Positions 18,170-27,650 of a stretch of DNA of 64,000 nucleotides are shown one piece after another. This DNA is from Desulfobotulus mexicanus. Lineage in GTDB: Bacteria; Desulfobacterota; Desulfobacteria; Desulfobacterales; ASO4-4. The stretch covers positions 62,001-126,000 of the forward strand of contig NZ_VDMB01000004.1 of NCBI RefSeq assembly GCF_006175995.1, read 5' to 3'. The notes beneath the pieces are model-generated. The model did no database searches and was not told the DNA's origin. It saw only the letters and a list, made by a program, of their open reading frames with translations. The position numbers were made by a program, and so were the translations under genes. Every line of letters starts with the position of its first letter. Position 1 is the first letter of the stretch.

Positions 18170-19145
18170 GTCCTGCACCCAGGGCCGTGAGAAGAAGGGT
18201 GTCTTTATTCGGATCAAGCCTTCCCAGTTCAATGGCTTCATCCATGGCTATGGGAATACTGCCTGCTGTAGTATTTCCGTACCTCATGATATTGTGAAAC
18301 ATTTTTTCATCAGGAACCCCAAGAGATCTCTGATAAAACTGATTAATACGAAGGTTGGCCTGATGGGGAATGATCAGGTCTATATCATCAAGACCCAGTC
18401 CTGCCTTTTCCAGCACTTCATAGGTAACTTCAGGAAGACGGCGCACGGCATGTTTGAAAACCGTCTTCCCTTCCATGGTGGGATAATGACGGCCCTGCTC
18501 CAGCATTTCCGCGGTAATACGTTCCGTATATCTGGATGCGGGTGCTTCCAGCATAAGGCTTGAGGCATGGCGTCCCTGAGCGTGCAGGGAAGTGGCAAGA
18601 ATACCAATTTCCTTGTCCGTTTCAACGCCTTCCACACAAGCAACCCCTGCACCATCTCCGAAAAGAACCGCCACATCCCTGCCACGGGTGCTGATGTCAA
18701 GGCCTGAACTGTGAACCTCGGCCCCCACCACCAGTACACGATTGACCATACCCGCTTTAATATAGGCATCAGCCGTGGCAAGGCCGTAAATAAAGCCAGT
18801 ACACTGCTGGCGTATATCCAGTGCCGGGGTTGTGTCCAGCCCTAGCTTATCCTGAAGCAAACAGCCGGATCCCGGAAAAAAAATATCCGGACTCAAGGTG
18901 GCAAAGATTATCAGATCAATATCTTCGGCCTTCCATCCAGCACGATCCAATGCTATGCGGGAAGCTTCCAGTGCCAGATCAGAAGCACCCACACCGCCCT
19001 CTTCCGGTATCCAGTAGCGCTGCTCTATTCCAGTCCGCTGTTGAATCCATTCATCCGTTGTATCCATGAAGCGGGTCAGATCTTCATTGGTGACAAGGCG
19101 GGGCGGAATATAACGTCCGGTACTGCGTATCAGGCTGCGCTTCAT
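18126..19145 (-). CDS. beta-ketoacyl-ACP synthase III family (FabH-like)
   Basis: About 339 residues of thiolase fold. The catalytic cysteine is in DIRQQCTGFIYGL, the histidine in LIIPHQANLRINQF and the asparagine in YGNTTAGSIPIAMDEA, the complete KAS III Cys-His-Asn triad. It should condense an acyl-CoA with malonyl-ACP; without other fab genes nearby, it could be the main FabH or a secondary synthase for a special chain. The ATG at 19145 follows AGGAGATATCC; a frame-open ATG 24 nt upstream lacks an SD. Confidence 0.85.
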   Translation of the reverse strand: MKRSLIRSTGRYIPPRLVTNEDLTRFMDTTDEWIQQRTGIEQRYWIPEEGGVGASDLALEASRIALDRAGWKAEDIDLIIFATLSPDIFFPGSGCLLQDKLGLDTTPALDIRQQCTGFIYGLATADAYIKAGMVNRVLVVGAEVHSSGLDISTRGRDVAVLFGDGAGVACVEGVETDKEIGILATSLHAQGRHASSLMLEAPASRYTERITAEMLEQGRHYPTMEGKTVFKHAVRRLPEVTYEVLEKAGLGLDDIDLIIPHQANLRINQFYQRSLGVPDEKMFHNIMRYGNTTAGSIPIAMDEAIELGRLDPNKDTLLLTALGAGLTWAGLVYRFGSEK

Positions 19146-19393
19146 GGATATCTCCTTATGCTTATTCATAGGATTAAAAAAATCAGCATTGTAAGCTTAT
19201 GATTACAAAATGCCAGCCCTTAGGCTTTTCCGGCAAGATAGCAAATGCCTTTTCAAATGAGAAGCAAAAGCTTTGTTCAATCTTCCCCACTTTTATCCCA
19301 TATACATGGCACCATGGCTAGATATATGATAAGGATATAGGAAGATGAACAATTTATGTAATTTTAAATTCAGCAACAGCTAAGGGAGGAAAA

Positions 19394-19897
19394 GTGGAAG
19401 AACAGATGAAGGCAATTGCCGAATCACTTGTAGCCTATGCCACCCAAAGTAGTGACATTCTTCCTCTGGTGGAGGCACTTCCAGAGGAAAGTTCCATAGC
19501 CGGTCCCACCATGGAATATGAAATGCGGATGCTCAAAATACTTTCCGTTGGCTGGGGACTGGCCTTTTTTCTGGCAGAGCATCCGGCTAAAACACCCCTC
19601 AGCGAGCTTTTCTGGCAACGCATATCCCTGCTTTCCAAAGAAATTGACGAAATATGTAAAAGTTCCGGCACAGAAATTGATTATTTTGCTGCTCTGCGAA
19701 AAAGATTGGACATGTACGTTGCCGCCCTTTCCGGTGCAACTAATCCGGAAGATCCGGGCAGAGAGGTGGGAGTTTGTTATGCTGGTCTCTGTGGAGACTC
19801 AGAAGACAGTTATGCACTGGTTACAGGGAGGCGCGTTTTTACGGGTGTATTGTCCAGCCTTCAGAACTACCTGAAAGAAAATCTGGATTCTGCATAA
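19394..19897 (+). CDS. hypothetical cytosolic protein
   Basis: I do not recognise this protein. It has 167 residues, no signal peptide or membrane segment, mostly helical, acidic, with a short Cys-containing stretch VCYAGLCGDSEDSYAL near residue 127-142. The GTG start is supported by a GGGAGGA SD at a good distance. It is monocistronic, divergent from the FabH-like gene and convergent with the nuclease gene 20 bp away. Confidence 0.65.
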   Translation: MEEQMKAIAESLVAYATQSSDILPLVEALPEESSIAGPTMEYEMRMLKILSVGWGLAFFLAEHPAKTPLSELFWQRISLLSKEIDEICKSSGTEIDYFAALRKRLDMYVAALSGATNPEDPGREVGVCYAGLCGDSEDSYALVTGRRVFTGVLSSLQNYLKENLDSA

Positions 19898-19916
19898 TAT
19901 TACAGCATATATTTTT

Positions 19917-20558
19917 TTACGGGCATATGGGATCGGGCAGACAGTTGCGGGCCGGTGCATAACCTGCTGCAAATGCCTCTTCAGCAGAAGCAAAATAAAT
20001 CCGGTTTCGGGTGTTTATTTTTTTAGCAAATGTGCAGTTTTCCAGATGAAAACGGTAAGACCGCCTGTTAGCAATAACAGGCGATGATTTTTTCATAAGT
20101 TTCCAGATACCTTTTTTTTGCAATATCGCTTTTTTTTGTAAATCAATCCATTTTTTCTGATCTTCATCAGGCTTCCCATGGATATATACCCAAGCCATTC
20201 CCAAACGTATAAGTTCGGTATTGATACAAAGCCCGTTTTCAAGATAAATTTTTCCAAGGGTACGACCATGACGGTCTTTTCCCTCTGTTTTCAAATTTAC
20301 AGACTTCTTCCCTATGAGATTAACAAGGGCCTGTCTGGCCATATCTCCACCGCAGCTTCCTCTCTGGTTTCCATGCCCCATTTCCGGAGCATCAATGCCC
20401 ATTAGCCTGATCCATCTCCCATCACTGAGGCGTAGAGTATCTCCGTCAGGAATAAAACCCACAGTTACCCTTTCCATGGCATGGGCACTTATGAAATGGC
20501 TAATCAAAAAGACAAAAAGCAAAAAAATCCATAAGCTCTTCGTTTTAAACTGTTTCAT
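19917..20558 (-). CDS. secreted thermonuclease-family nuclease with C-terminal Ada-like metal-binding domain
   Basis: About 213 residues. An N-terminal signal/anchor (KSLWIFLLFVFLISHFISAHA) is followed by a staphylococcal-nuclease OB-fold: DGDTLRL, RLMGIDAPE (catalytic Arg/Asp) and KTEGKDRHGRTLGKIYL (catalytic Glu and Arg). The last 40 residues (HLENCTFAKKI and GYAPARNC) match the small zinc-binding Ada-like domain found in such nucleases. It likely cuts nucleic acid in the periplasm or outside. The ATG at 20558 has AGGATAGGA before it. It may be last in the cluster A transcript, 30 bp after the PilZ gene. Confidence 0.85.
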   Translation of the reverse strand: MKQFKTKSLWIFLLFVFLISHFISAHAMERVTVGFIPDGDTLRLSDGRWIRLMGIDAPEMGHGNQRGSCGGDMARQALVNLIGKKSVNLKTEGKDRHGRTLGKIYLENGLCINTELIRLGMAWVYIHGKPDEDQKKWIDLQKKAILQKKGIWKLMKKSSPVIANRRSYRFHLENCTFAKKINTRNRIYFASAEEAFAAGYAPARNCLPDPICP

Positions 20559-20588
20559 TCCTATCCTATGCATCAATCATCTGCCTTT

Positions 20589-21059
20589 TCATAAAAAAGC
20601 CAGGTATGGACCTAATGCGTCTGTGTGAGTTGAAGACGAGAATTCAAGACCAATAATCTTTTTACCGAGAATGTTTTTGACAATGGCTTCCCTTTGAATA
20701 ACTGGACAGGAGCCACGATCAAGGCGAAACTCCAGTTCAAGGATATCCCCTGCAGAAAACATCTGTGGAATTAAGATCTGCATCTTTAAGCCAGACCTTG
20801 AAATATCAAGAACCGTCATAACACCCTGATGTTGATTGTTATTTCTGGCTTTATACCGTCCTGTAAAGGAAGTGTTTTTTCTTACAAAGGAACGCCGTTC
20901 CAGCAATACTCTGTATTGATGACCGCAGTTTTTGCAGAGGCAGCGGATATGGATAGAGGTTTGTATATGGAGAAAACGGCTGACATCTCTGAGGGCTGAG
21001 AAACCACAGGCCGGACAAATAAAAGTTGCCTGCTTATTTTTAACAAAAAGTTTTTCCAT
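20589..21059 (-). CDS. PilZ-domain protein with N-terminal zinc ribbon
   Basis: 156 residues. The N-terminus has four to five cysteines (C15, C18, C40, C42, C45; FICPACGF and CLCKNCG), a zinc-ribbon-like pattern. The PilZ domain follows with its c-di-GMP-binding arginines in ERRSFVRK (about 54-61) and the DISRSG motif (85-90). It is expected to bind cyclic di-GMP and relay it by protein contact. SD AAAGGAGGG precedes the ATG at 21059. It is the gene next to the PilB/GspE-like ATPase, which makes that ATPase a plausible target. Confidence 0.8.
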   Translation of the reverse strand: MEKLFVKNKQATFICPACGFSALRDVSRFLHIQTSIHIRCLCKNCGHQYRVLLERRSFVRKNTSFTGRYKARNNNQHQGVMTVLDISRSGLKMQILIPQMFSAGDILELEFRLDRGSCPVIQREAIVKNILGKKIIGLEFSSSTHTDALGPYLAFL

Positions 21060-21085
21060 GTTGCCCTCCTTTATTTTTGAGAGGA

Positions 21086-23467
21086 TCAACTGACACAAAC
21101 ACGCCGTACTTCTTCAATATCGGTAATACCTTGGAAAACTTTTGCAATTCCATCCTGCATCAGGGTCGTCATGCCTTCTGATGCACCCTGCAAAAAAATT
21201 TCTTCGGTAGGGGCAGCCCTTTTAATCAGCTGTTTGACAGTTGGACTGCCCAGAAGAAGTTCATGAATCCCCAGACGACCCCTATATCCGGTATTGCTGC
21301 ATTCTGGACACCCCACGGAACGATAAATGGTCAAATCATCAGAATAAACAAGTCCTGCTTCCTTCATTCCTTTCCCATAATATGTCCGGATTTCTTCAAA
21401 TTCTTCTTTATTGGGATGAAAAGCTTCCTTACAGTCTGTACACAGTCTTCTTACAAGACGCTGGGCCATAACACCCAGAAAAGCATCGGAAAAATTTAAT
21501 GGATTCAATCCCATATCCAAAAGACGTGTAATGGTTTCCGGTGCGCTGTTGGTATGCAGTGTAGAAAAAACAAGATGACCCGTTAAAGAGGCTTCAATAC
21601 CGGTGGAAGCCGTTTCATGGTCCCTCATCTCACCAATCATTATGACATCGGGATCCGCACGGAGAAAGGCACGCATGACTCTGGCAAAATCCAGCCCAAT
21701 TTTTGCCTGACATTCCACTTGACGAAGACCTTCCTGGGAAATTTCCACAGGATCTTCTGCTGTCCAGATTTTAATCCCCGGCTTATTGATTTCACCCAGT
21801 GCAGCATGAAGGGTTGTGGTTTTACCACTGCCCGTTGGTCCCACAACAAGGACAAGACCATAGGGCTGTCGGATGATTTTTTGAAGACAATCAAGGTTGC
21901 GTTTACTCATTCCCATTTTTTCAAGGGGCATGGCACCGGATTCTGCAAGGATACGGAGGACCGCATCCTCAAATCCTCCTGCAGTGGGAAGTGTTGCAAG
22001 CCGAAGTTCAAAAGGTTTAATCCCCTTTCTTTTAAACTTAATTTTACCGTCCTGGGGCATGCGCCGTTCTGCAATATCAAGTCGCCCCATAATCTTGATT
22101 CTGGATATCAAAGGTTTTGCTACATGGTTGGGCAGTTGAAGCACTTCCTGACATACTCCGTCAATACGGTAACGGATGCGGGTTTTTTTTGTAAGGGGTG
22201 AAGGTTCAATGTGGATATCCGATGCGCCTTTTCTATAGGCTGTGACGAGTATCTGGTCCACCATTTTAACAATATGACCGGAATTTTCTTCTCCGGTATC
22301 CTCCTGTCCCTTTTCATTATCATCATCAAGCTCTTCAAAGACAATATCCTGCATATCAAAACCACTGGAAGCAGCCTGATTTTCCGCTACATCATCTCCT
22401 TCATGTTTTTCTTTATAAAACAAATGAATATATGCATCAATATCTTCTTTGAATCCCACCAAAAGGCGTATATGGGAGGCATTAAGAAGGGTCTGGGCCT
22501 GATCAGTTTTGATAATGTTTTTAGGATCATCAATGAGAATATCCACAGCATTCAGGTCCCATGAGAGGGGAACCCATTTGTTTTCAAGCAAAAATGTTTT
22601 TTTCAGCTTCTTAACCAGTTCGTTGGGAACGGGAATTTTTGGGTCAAAATCTCTAAAAGGTACATTATAAAACAGTTTTAAAGATTCACTAACGTTTGCC
22701 TTTGAGATGCGGAATTCTTCCATAAGAATAGATTCCACACTTTTTTTTCTGGTTTTGGCTATGGCCAGAGCCTGCTGAAGTTTTTCCGTTGTAACAAGGT
22801 TTTTTTCAAGCAGATATGCATATCTTGATGAATATTTCTGTGCAGCTCCAAATTTAGAAAGTTCAAGGCTTAGTCCCGGATAGAATGGCTTTTCTGTTTT
22901 TATTAAAACAAAAAAATCCTCTGCTATTTCTAGCATTTGTCTTTTTAAAAGATTCTGGCCACAGGCAAAGAGAACTTCCAGCCTCTCTTTATCCGAAAGA
23001 TCAGATTCCTTAAGAAAGCTGTTCAGTGGTTCAAGAATACGACCTCCGGGATGGACAACCATAAGACAGTCCACCATAAGATGGGCTGTTTCCTGTATGT
23101 GAGTATCTTTTTTTCCCACAAACTTTATAAATTCACCCAACGCTTCTTTATAAAGTCCCAGTTCAGAAAAGGCCTTTCCGCTTTGAATTATATCCGAAGG
23201 TTTTTCCTGACTCCCCCAGGTACTACGGATACAGTCCAGATCCTGTGATGAAAGAACCTGCCTGTCGATACTTTCCATTTCCTTAATTTTAGCTTCTGTC
23301 TCCCGGATTCTTTCCGCAATACTATCCGCTGTTTCAGTATCCAGATAAGATTCTGAAATAAGTTTTTCATAAATCTGACTTGCTTCTGCATACAGACCAT
23401 GACGATAGTATTCTTCTGCTTCACGAATACGAATTTCTATCTCTGAAAGCCCGTGGCTGATGGTCAT
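21086..23467 (-). CDS. PilB/GspE-family assembly ATPase with N-terminal helical-repeat extension
   Basis: 793 residues, against about 550-570 for PilB. Residues 1-215 are helical and TPR-like (AEEYYRHGLYAEASQIYEKL at the start), about 220-355 match the MshEN/T2SSE N-domain, and the rest is the secretion ATPase: DIHIEPSP, Walker A GPTGSGKTTT (about 543-552), Asp-box region IWTAEDPVEI, Walker B DPDVIMIGEMRD, His-box TGHLVFSTLHTNSA, and a zinc knuckle CTDC...CPECSNTGYRG. It should power pilus or secretion assembly, but no pilin, PilC, PilM or secretin genes are in the window. It sits in cluster A between a roadblock-like protein and a PilZ protein. Confidence 0.85.
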   Translation of the reverse strand: MTISHGLSEIEIRIREAEEYYRHGLYAEASQIYEKLISESYLDTETADSIAERIRETEAKIKEMESIDRQVLSSQDLDCIRSTWGSQEKPSDIIQSGKAFSELGLYKEALGEFIKFVGKKDTHIQETAHLMVDCLMVVHPGGRILEPLNSFLKESDLSDKERLEVLFACGQNLLKRQMLEIAEDFFVLIKTEKPFYPGLSLELSKFGAAQKYSSRYAYLLEKNLVTTEKLQQALAIAKTRKKSVESILMEEFRISKANVSESLKLFYNVPFRDFDPKIPVPNELVKKLKKTFLLENKWVPLSWDLNAVDILIDDPKNIIKTDQAQTLLNASHIRLLVGFKEDIDAYIHLFYKEKHEGDDVAENQAASSGFDMQDIVFEELDDDNEKGQEDTGEENSGHIVKMVDQILVTAYRKGASDIHIEPSPLTKKTRIRYRIDGVCQEVLQLPNHVAKPLISRIKIMGRLDIAERRMPQDGKIKFKRKGIKPFELRLATLPTAGGFEDAVLRILAESGAMPLEKMGMSKRNLDCLQKIIRQPYGLVLVVGPTGSGKTTTLHAALGEINKPGIKIWTAEDPVEISQEGLRQVECQAKIGLDFARVMRAFLRADPDVIMIGEMRDHETASTGIEASLTGHLVFSTLHTNSAPETITRLLDMGLNPLNFSDAFLGVMAQRLVRRLCTDCKEAFHPNKEEFEEIRTYYGKGMKEAGLVYSDDLTIYRSVGCPECSNTGYRGRLGIHELLLGSPTVKQLIKRAAPTEEIFLQGASEGMTTLMQDGIAKVFQGITDIEEVRRVCVS

Positions 23468-23519
23468 TTTTTCTCCTCAATATTAAATTTGCGCAGGCAA
23501 AGCATAAAAGCTATTAAAC

Positions 23520-23903
23520 TTAAAAATCAAAAGCCTTTAAAAAACCCAATGCTTTTTTACCTTTTTTTGCTTTTCTTAGATGAGGCGTAAGGGTATCAGA
23601 GACCAGACGAACCATATCGGTGGAAGCATTCCGTCCCATAACAATAAGCATAAAATTAGGAGAAATATTACGAACCATTATTTTTTTGTCTGTGTAAAAA
23701 AATTCCAGCTCCTGCATTCCTTCAAAACTTTGAACTATTTTTCGAAGTTCTTCGGGATTACTCAATAAAGAACTCCAATCTTTCTTTTCCATCTTTGACC
23801 TGATATCCGAAGAAAAAACCCAGGAAATAAGTTCTCCTTTTGAAGAAAGCAGAACAACTCCTTCGACATCGTCAATGGATAAAATTTCTGAAAAAAGTTT
23901 CAT
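23520..23903 (-). CDS. roadblock/LC7-like small protein (divergent)
   Basis: 127 residues. The pattern DDVEGVVLLSSKGELISW, a central basic helix and a late hydrophobic strand (FMLIVMGRNASTDMVRLVSDTLTPHLRK) fit a roadblock/LC7 fold, the partner family of MglA-like GTPases; the match is by pattern only. It could be a second regulatory partner for the cluster A GTPase or an adaptor for the ATPase gene 52 bp downstream. The start is ATG with a weak GAGAAA SD. Confidence 0.6.
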   Translation of the reverse strand: MKLFSEILSIDDVEGVVLLSSKGELISWVFSSDIRSKMEKKDWSSLLSNPEELRKIVQSFEGMQELEFFYTDKKIMVRNISPNFMLIVMGRNASTDMVRLVSDTLTPHLRKAKKGKKALGFLKAFDF

Positions 23904-24160
23904 TTGTTTCTCGCGGTAAAAAAAGTATTATAAATTTAAAAGACTGAAACTACAGAACAAAACATATCATATGTCAAACTTGATACACCATAAAAACTGG
24001 AGCGGTTTATCTGAAGAGAATCTTAAAATCATCTGAATTTCTTCTCTGGTAATGGTAGCCTTACTAATTTAGACGAATTACAATGGTATGCTCAGACTGA
24101 TTGGTATCAGACAGTTTATTTCTTTCAAATAACAATTTAATTTCATAAAATAAAAAAGGT

Positions 24161-25222
24161 TCAAATCAGATTTCCTGGGGGATTGGAAACCAGAAGTTTA
24201 ATCATCAGTTCTCTTTTGCAAGCTGGCCTCACTGCTATAACGGTATCCTTACCATCTGGAAGTATGATAGATTCAGAAGCTTCTTCCATATTAACGTAAC
24301 AGGCTTCCAAAGGACCTGCCTCAAAAATATCTCCTATAAAATGAGCATGAAGAAGAAGGTCTCTCCATGAAGCATCTTTATACACGCTTTCAATACCAGG
24401 CGATTGATCTTCCATATAATTCAGCCAATTCTGAAGTGGATCAATTTCTTTATAGTCAGAAATAAGCTCCTCTTCAGAATGCAACTCAGGCAGAGCAGAT
24501 TCTATGGCTATGGAAAGATCATCTTCTTCCTGATCCATTTCATCTTTAAGACGCATGGCTTCCATAAGGATGGCCTGTAAATCAGAGTGGATGGTCTGGT
24601 TGATTGCTTTACATTGATTTTCTATCATAAGGGAAACAGGCTGCCATGCCAGTACCTTGTATGCTGCAGAAATACCATCAATGGCCACTTCCCCAGGGAT
24701 CCTTGAATGAATAATTTCTCCATCTTTAAAAAATAAAATCCCATATCCATTACTGGGAGGATGCATCACACGAAGCGTACAGGTCTTTTGCTCCATTTCA
24801 ATCATCTGTGCAAAGGTATCAAGGGATGCACCATTGAGGGAACCACCGTCTTGAATACGGCGAAACATATTTTCAAATGCAGCAAGAAAGTCTTTGCTCT
24901 GAAGTGGTTTTTCAAGAAAATCTTCAGCCCCTTTTCGCAACAGTATTTCACGGGTTTTAGGTTTGCCATGGGCAGAAATAACAATGGAAGGTATTTCAGG
25001 AAATTCTGCCTGGATTGTGTCCAGCAGGCTAAAACCATCAAGGTCAGGTAAAATAAGTTCCGTAATGAGAATATTAACAGCACTGTTCTTCAGGATCTCG
25101 ATGGCTTCCATACCAGTACCAACGATCATGCATTTAAATCTCTCACCATGATTTTCTATCCAGCCAGCCATACGTTTTGCAATTTCAGTATCCGGGTCTG
25201 CTATTAAAACATGCAGATGCAT
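24161..25222 (-). CDS. receiver-PATAN (DUF4388-like) protein with Glu at the phospho-acceptor site
   Basis: About 353 residues. The receiver domain (1-120) has acidic residues D9 and D11, S83 and K105 (FLEKP) in canonical places, but the phospho-acceptor aspartate is Glu, E55, in LITELILPDLDG. From about 120-235 there is a PATAN/DUF4388-like module (GILFFKDGEIIHSRIPGEVAIDGISAAYKVLAW), then an acidic linker and an alpha/beta C-terminal domain (285-350) resembling roadblock-like folds. Glu often mimics phospho-Asp, so the domain may be locked on. The ATG at 25222 follows GGGAGGT by 4 nt. Confidence 0.75.
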   Translation of the reverse strand: MHLHVLIADPDTEIAKRMAGWIENHGERFKCMIVGTGMEAIEILKNSAVNILITELILPDLDGFSLLDTIQAEFPEIPSIVISAHGKPKTREILLRKGAEDFLEKPLQSKDFLAAFENMFRRIQDGGSLNGASLDTFAQMIEMEQKTCTLRVMHPPSNGYGILFFKDGEIIHSRIPGEVAIDGISAAYKVLAWQPVSLMIENQCKAINQTIHSDLQAILMEAMRLKDEMDQEEDDLSIAIESALPELHSEEELISDYKEIDPLQNWLNYMEDQSPGIESVYKDASWRDLLLHAHFIGDIFEAGPLEACYVNMEEASESIILPDGKDTVIAVRPACKRELMIKLLVSNPPGNLI

Positions 25223-25440
25223 TGAACCTCCCACAGCACATTCCAGCAATATTTGTGAATGCCTGCATTGTTGTAGTAAAAAGTCTAAGGAAGTAATTTC
25301 AGTGAGACAATACCAATAAGTTTGTTACTGATATTCAAGACCCTGGATTTTTTAAAGTAATTAAAACGATTATCCCGCTAAAATTTTATGCATGGTCCTG
25401 AAAATTATCTGTACTGTTCGTAAAAGAAAAAAAGATACTA

Positions 25441-26421
25441 CTACTCAGGGAAACGCACCTCCAGAGTTGCAAGATATTCCCGGTATTTTTCCTGCCAGTC
25501 ATGGAAAACAGAATGATATTGTTTTTCTACATTCGATTCTTTCATTATTTCAAAAAGAACACGGGTAACACCTTCAATCAATTCACGATTTCCTGCATTA
25601 CTCTCAAAGAAAAGAGACTGGTCTTTATAACTTAGTTCTGCTGCAAAGGGGTCAAGAAAATAATAGATATCAGCCCATTTTATACACATTTTTCTGAATA
25701 GAATCTGAAAATCTGTTTTGTTTCTTTTCATACCATGCACAATGTTTTCCGTGTGCCTAACAAGTTCTTCCAGCAGGGCAAGGGTTTTATTTGATTCTGT
25801 TGTTTGGGGCTGAGACTCTTTTTTCTTTTTAACCTCACCCAACAGCACCTCTATTTTTAAAGAACCTTTAAATTTTTCCATAAAATCAGGCAGATCTTCA
25901 GGACCCAGCCATGGTGCCCTGTCTCCGGGAAGACGGAAACCATAAATCCGTTTATTCTGAAAAAAAACCCATCCAATCTGTCTCTTCTTATCACCCTTTA
26001 TTCGAAAATAACCGGTATCCGGACGACTTTCATTTTCTTTATCAAGAACATCAATCAACTTGTCAAATCTAAGGCTAACAGGTTTAGACATGGGGATGGC
26101 ATGAATCATGGATATCCAGTATTCCAAGGCTTTTGCATCAATTCCATAAACTGAAACCCTGTACTTTTGGACAGCAATACTGGCTTTTAAAAGCTCTACA
26201 GCAGCAGGGCCCGTTGATCTGCCATTCCCATCGGAAAATACAGAATCCATAATTTTCTTTTCATCAAAGAACAAAAGGGCTTCCGCAGAAGTTGAGCGGA
26301 AGTGCAAACAACCGCACCCTGCCTCACCCTGATAATGTTCGATGAGACGTTTAAGGGAGATATAATAGCTATTCATCCCCGTAACCAGGGCCGTATCATT
26401 GGGAAAAAGAAATTCAGCCAT
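25441..26421 (-). CDS. PATAN/DUF4388-like protein of unknown function
   Basis: 326 residues, soluble. The N-terminal half looks like two alpha/beta units of PATAN type: CLHFRSTSAEALLFFDEKKIMDSVF (about 37-62) and GYFRIKGDKKRQIGWVFFQNKRIYGFRLPG (about 136-165). A helical second half (210-326) has no motif I know. The assignment is by pattern, supported by clear PATAN-type proteins elsewhere in the same clusters. The SD is weak (GGGGG 11 nt upstream). Confidence 0.55.
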   Translation of the reverse strand: MAEFLFPNDTALVTGMNSYYISLKRLIEHYQGEAGCGCLHFRSTSAEALLFFDEKKIMDSVFSDGNGRSTGPAAVELLKASIAVQKYRVSVYGIDAKALEYWISMIHAIPMSKPVSLRFDKLIDVLDKENESRPDTGYFRIKGDKKRQIGWVFFQNKRIYGFRLPGDRAPWLGPEDLPDFMEKFKGSLKIEVLLGEVKKKKESQPQTTESNKTLALLEELVRHTENIVHGMKRNKTDFQILFRKMCIKWADIYYFLDPFAAELSYKDQSLFFESNAGNRELIEGVTRVLFEIMKESNVEKQYHSVFHDWQEKYREYLATLEVRFPE

Positions 26422-26454
26422 AAAAATAAAAACCCCCGGTTTGATTTTTTAAGG

Positions 26455-27630
26455 CTAACGCCTTCTTCTGAGACGTTCAATGGAAAGTTTCAAGCTGTCC
26501 TGCATACGGGAAATAGCATCGGCAAGGTTACCTATTTCATCCTTGGAGCTAACATAAATCTGCATATCCAGCTCACCGACACTTATTCGGTCAGCGGCAT
26601 CCGTGAGGTACTTAATGCTGCGTGTAATCCGATATCCATAGATGGATATGGAAAGACCGATGACAATCAGGGAAAGAATCAGAATACCAAAGGTAATGTT
26701 TCTGGTCTGCGTGGCCATGAACCGGGCTTCTGTCTCCAGTAGTCTTACCGGCTCTGTAAAGTCGTCGATGTAGGCCGTTGCCATAACGTGGTAGCGGGTT
26801 CCTTCTACAGGACTTATAACAGCAAACTTCTGGCGGAGCTGACCATCCCGCTCTACCCATGTATAATAGCCTCTGGCTTCCCGTCCACTGGCAGCAACCT
26901 CAATAATTCTGCGAAACTCAGGGAAATACTGAGGACCAAGAGTCTGCTGAAGTACACCAAGGATTTGAACACCTATGAGCCTGGCATCGGGATGAGCCCA
27001 GATTCTAAAAGCCTGATCTGTCTCATCAATACCAGGACGTTCAAATAAAACTGTGTATCCGGAATTAGCGACCCTCTGCACAGCAATCCGGCTGAACTCA
27101 GGATCATAATTAAAATCCATTCTTCCAAGTTCAGGATGGCTGCGAAGATAAATATTTGTTTGTAAGCTTACGGATCTGGCTTTTTCAGCAATAATCTCTT
27201 CGGCCATGCTTTGCACAACCCTAGTACTTTCACCTGTGATGCGACTTGAAAGTTCATTTAACTGATAATGGGAAAAAAGTCCTGAAGCCGTCATGAGCAG
27301 AAGGGGAATAAAAAGAAAAAGAAAGAACATCTTTGCCCGGAGTCCAAGTCCCTGATGTTGTCCCTTTTTTTCTTTCTTCTTTTCTTCAAACTTTTTCTTT
27401 TGTCTATTCTCTTTAGGGGGGGGTGGTGCTGATGCTTTTTCAGGTCCTTCAACAAGCTTTTTTTCTTCGGGCTTAACAGGCTCTGCTTCCAGCTGTTCTC
27501 TGGTAATACGCATCACATGACCGCACTCCCGGCAACGGGTTCTGGCTTCATCTCCGGAAAGCTTTTCTTTAAGTTTCTCAGGGTCAAGATGATAAATTTT
27601 ACCACACTCTTCGCAAATCAGCGTTGTCAT
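26455..27630 (-). CDS. zinc-ribbon, Cache-like sensor, HAMP membrane protein without output domain
   Basis: 391 residues. A cytosolic MJ0042-type zinc ribbon (C6, C9, C33, C36: CEECG and CRECGH) is followed by a Pro/Lys-rich linker, a first membrane segment (about 102-120), a periplasmic Cache-like sensor domain (about 121-315, with GYTVLFERPG and GYYTWVERDGQLRQKFAVISPV), a second membrane segment (about 318-336) and a HAMP domain ending at the stop (about 337-388). No kinase, methyl-accepting or cyclase domain follows. The signal must leave by protein contact, possibly through the N-terminal zinc ribbon. SD GGAGGAG. Confidence 0.78.
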   Translation of the reverse strand: MTTLICEECGKIYHLDPEKLKEKLSGDEARTRCRECGHVMRITREQLEAEPVKPEEKKLVEGPEKASAPPPPKENRQKKKFEEKKKEKKGQHQGLGLRAKMFFLFLFIPLLLMTASGLFSHYQLNELSSRITGESTRVVQSMAEEIIAEKARSVSLQTNIYLRSHPELGRMDFNYDPEFSRIAVQRVANSGYTVLFERPGIDETDQAFRIWAHPDARLIGVQILGVLQQTLGPQYFPEFRRIIEVAASGREARGYYTWVERDGQLRQKFAVISPVEGTRYHVMATAYIDDFTEPVRLLETEARFMATQTRNITFGILILSLIVIGLSISIYGYRITRSIKYLTDAADRISVGELDMQIYVSSKDEIGNLADAISRMQDSLKLSIERLRRRR

Positions 27631-27650
27631 AGATTTCTCCTCCGGATGCC

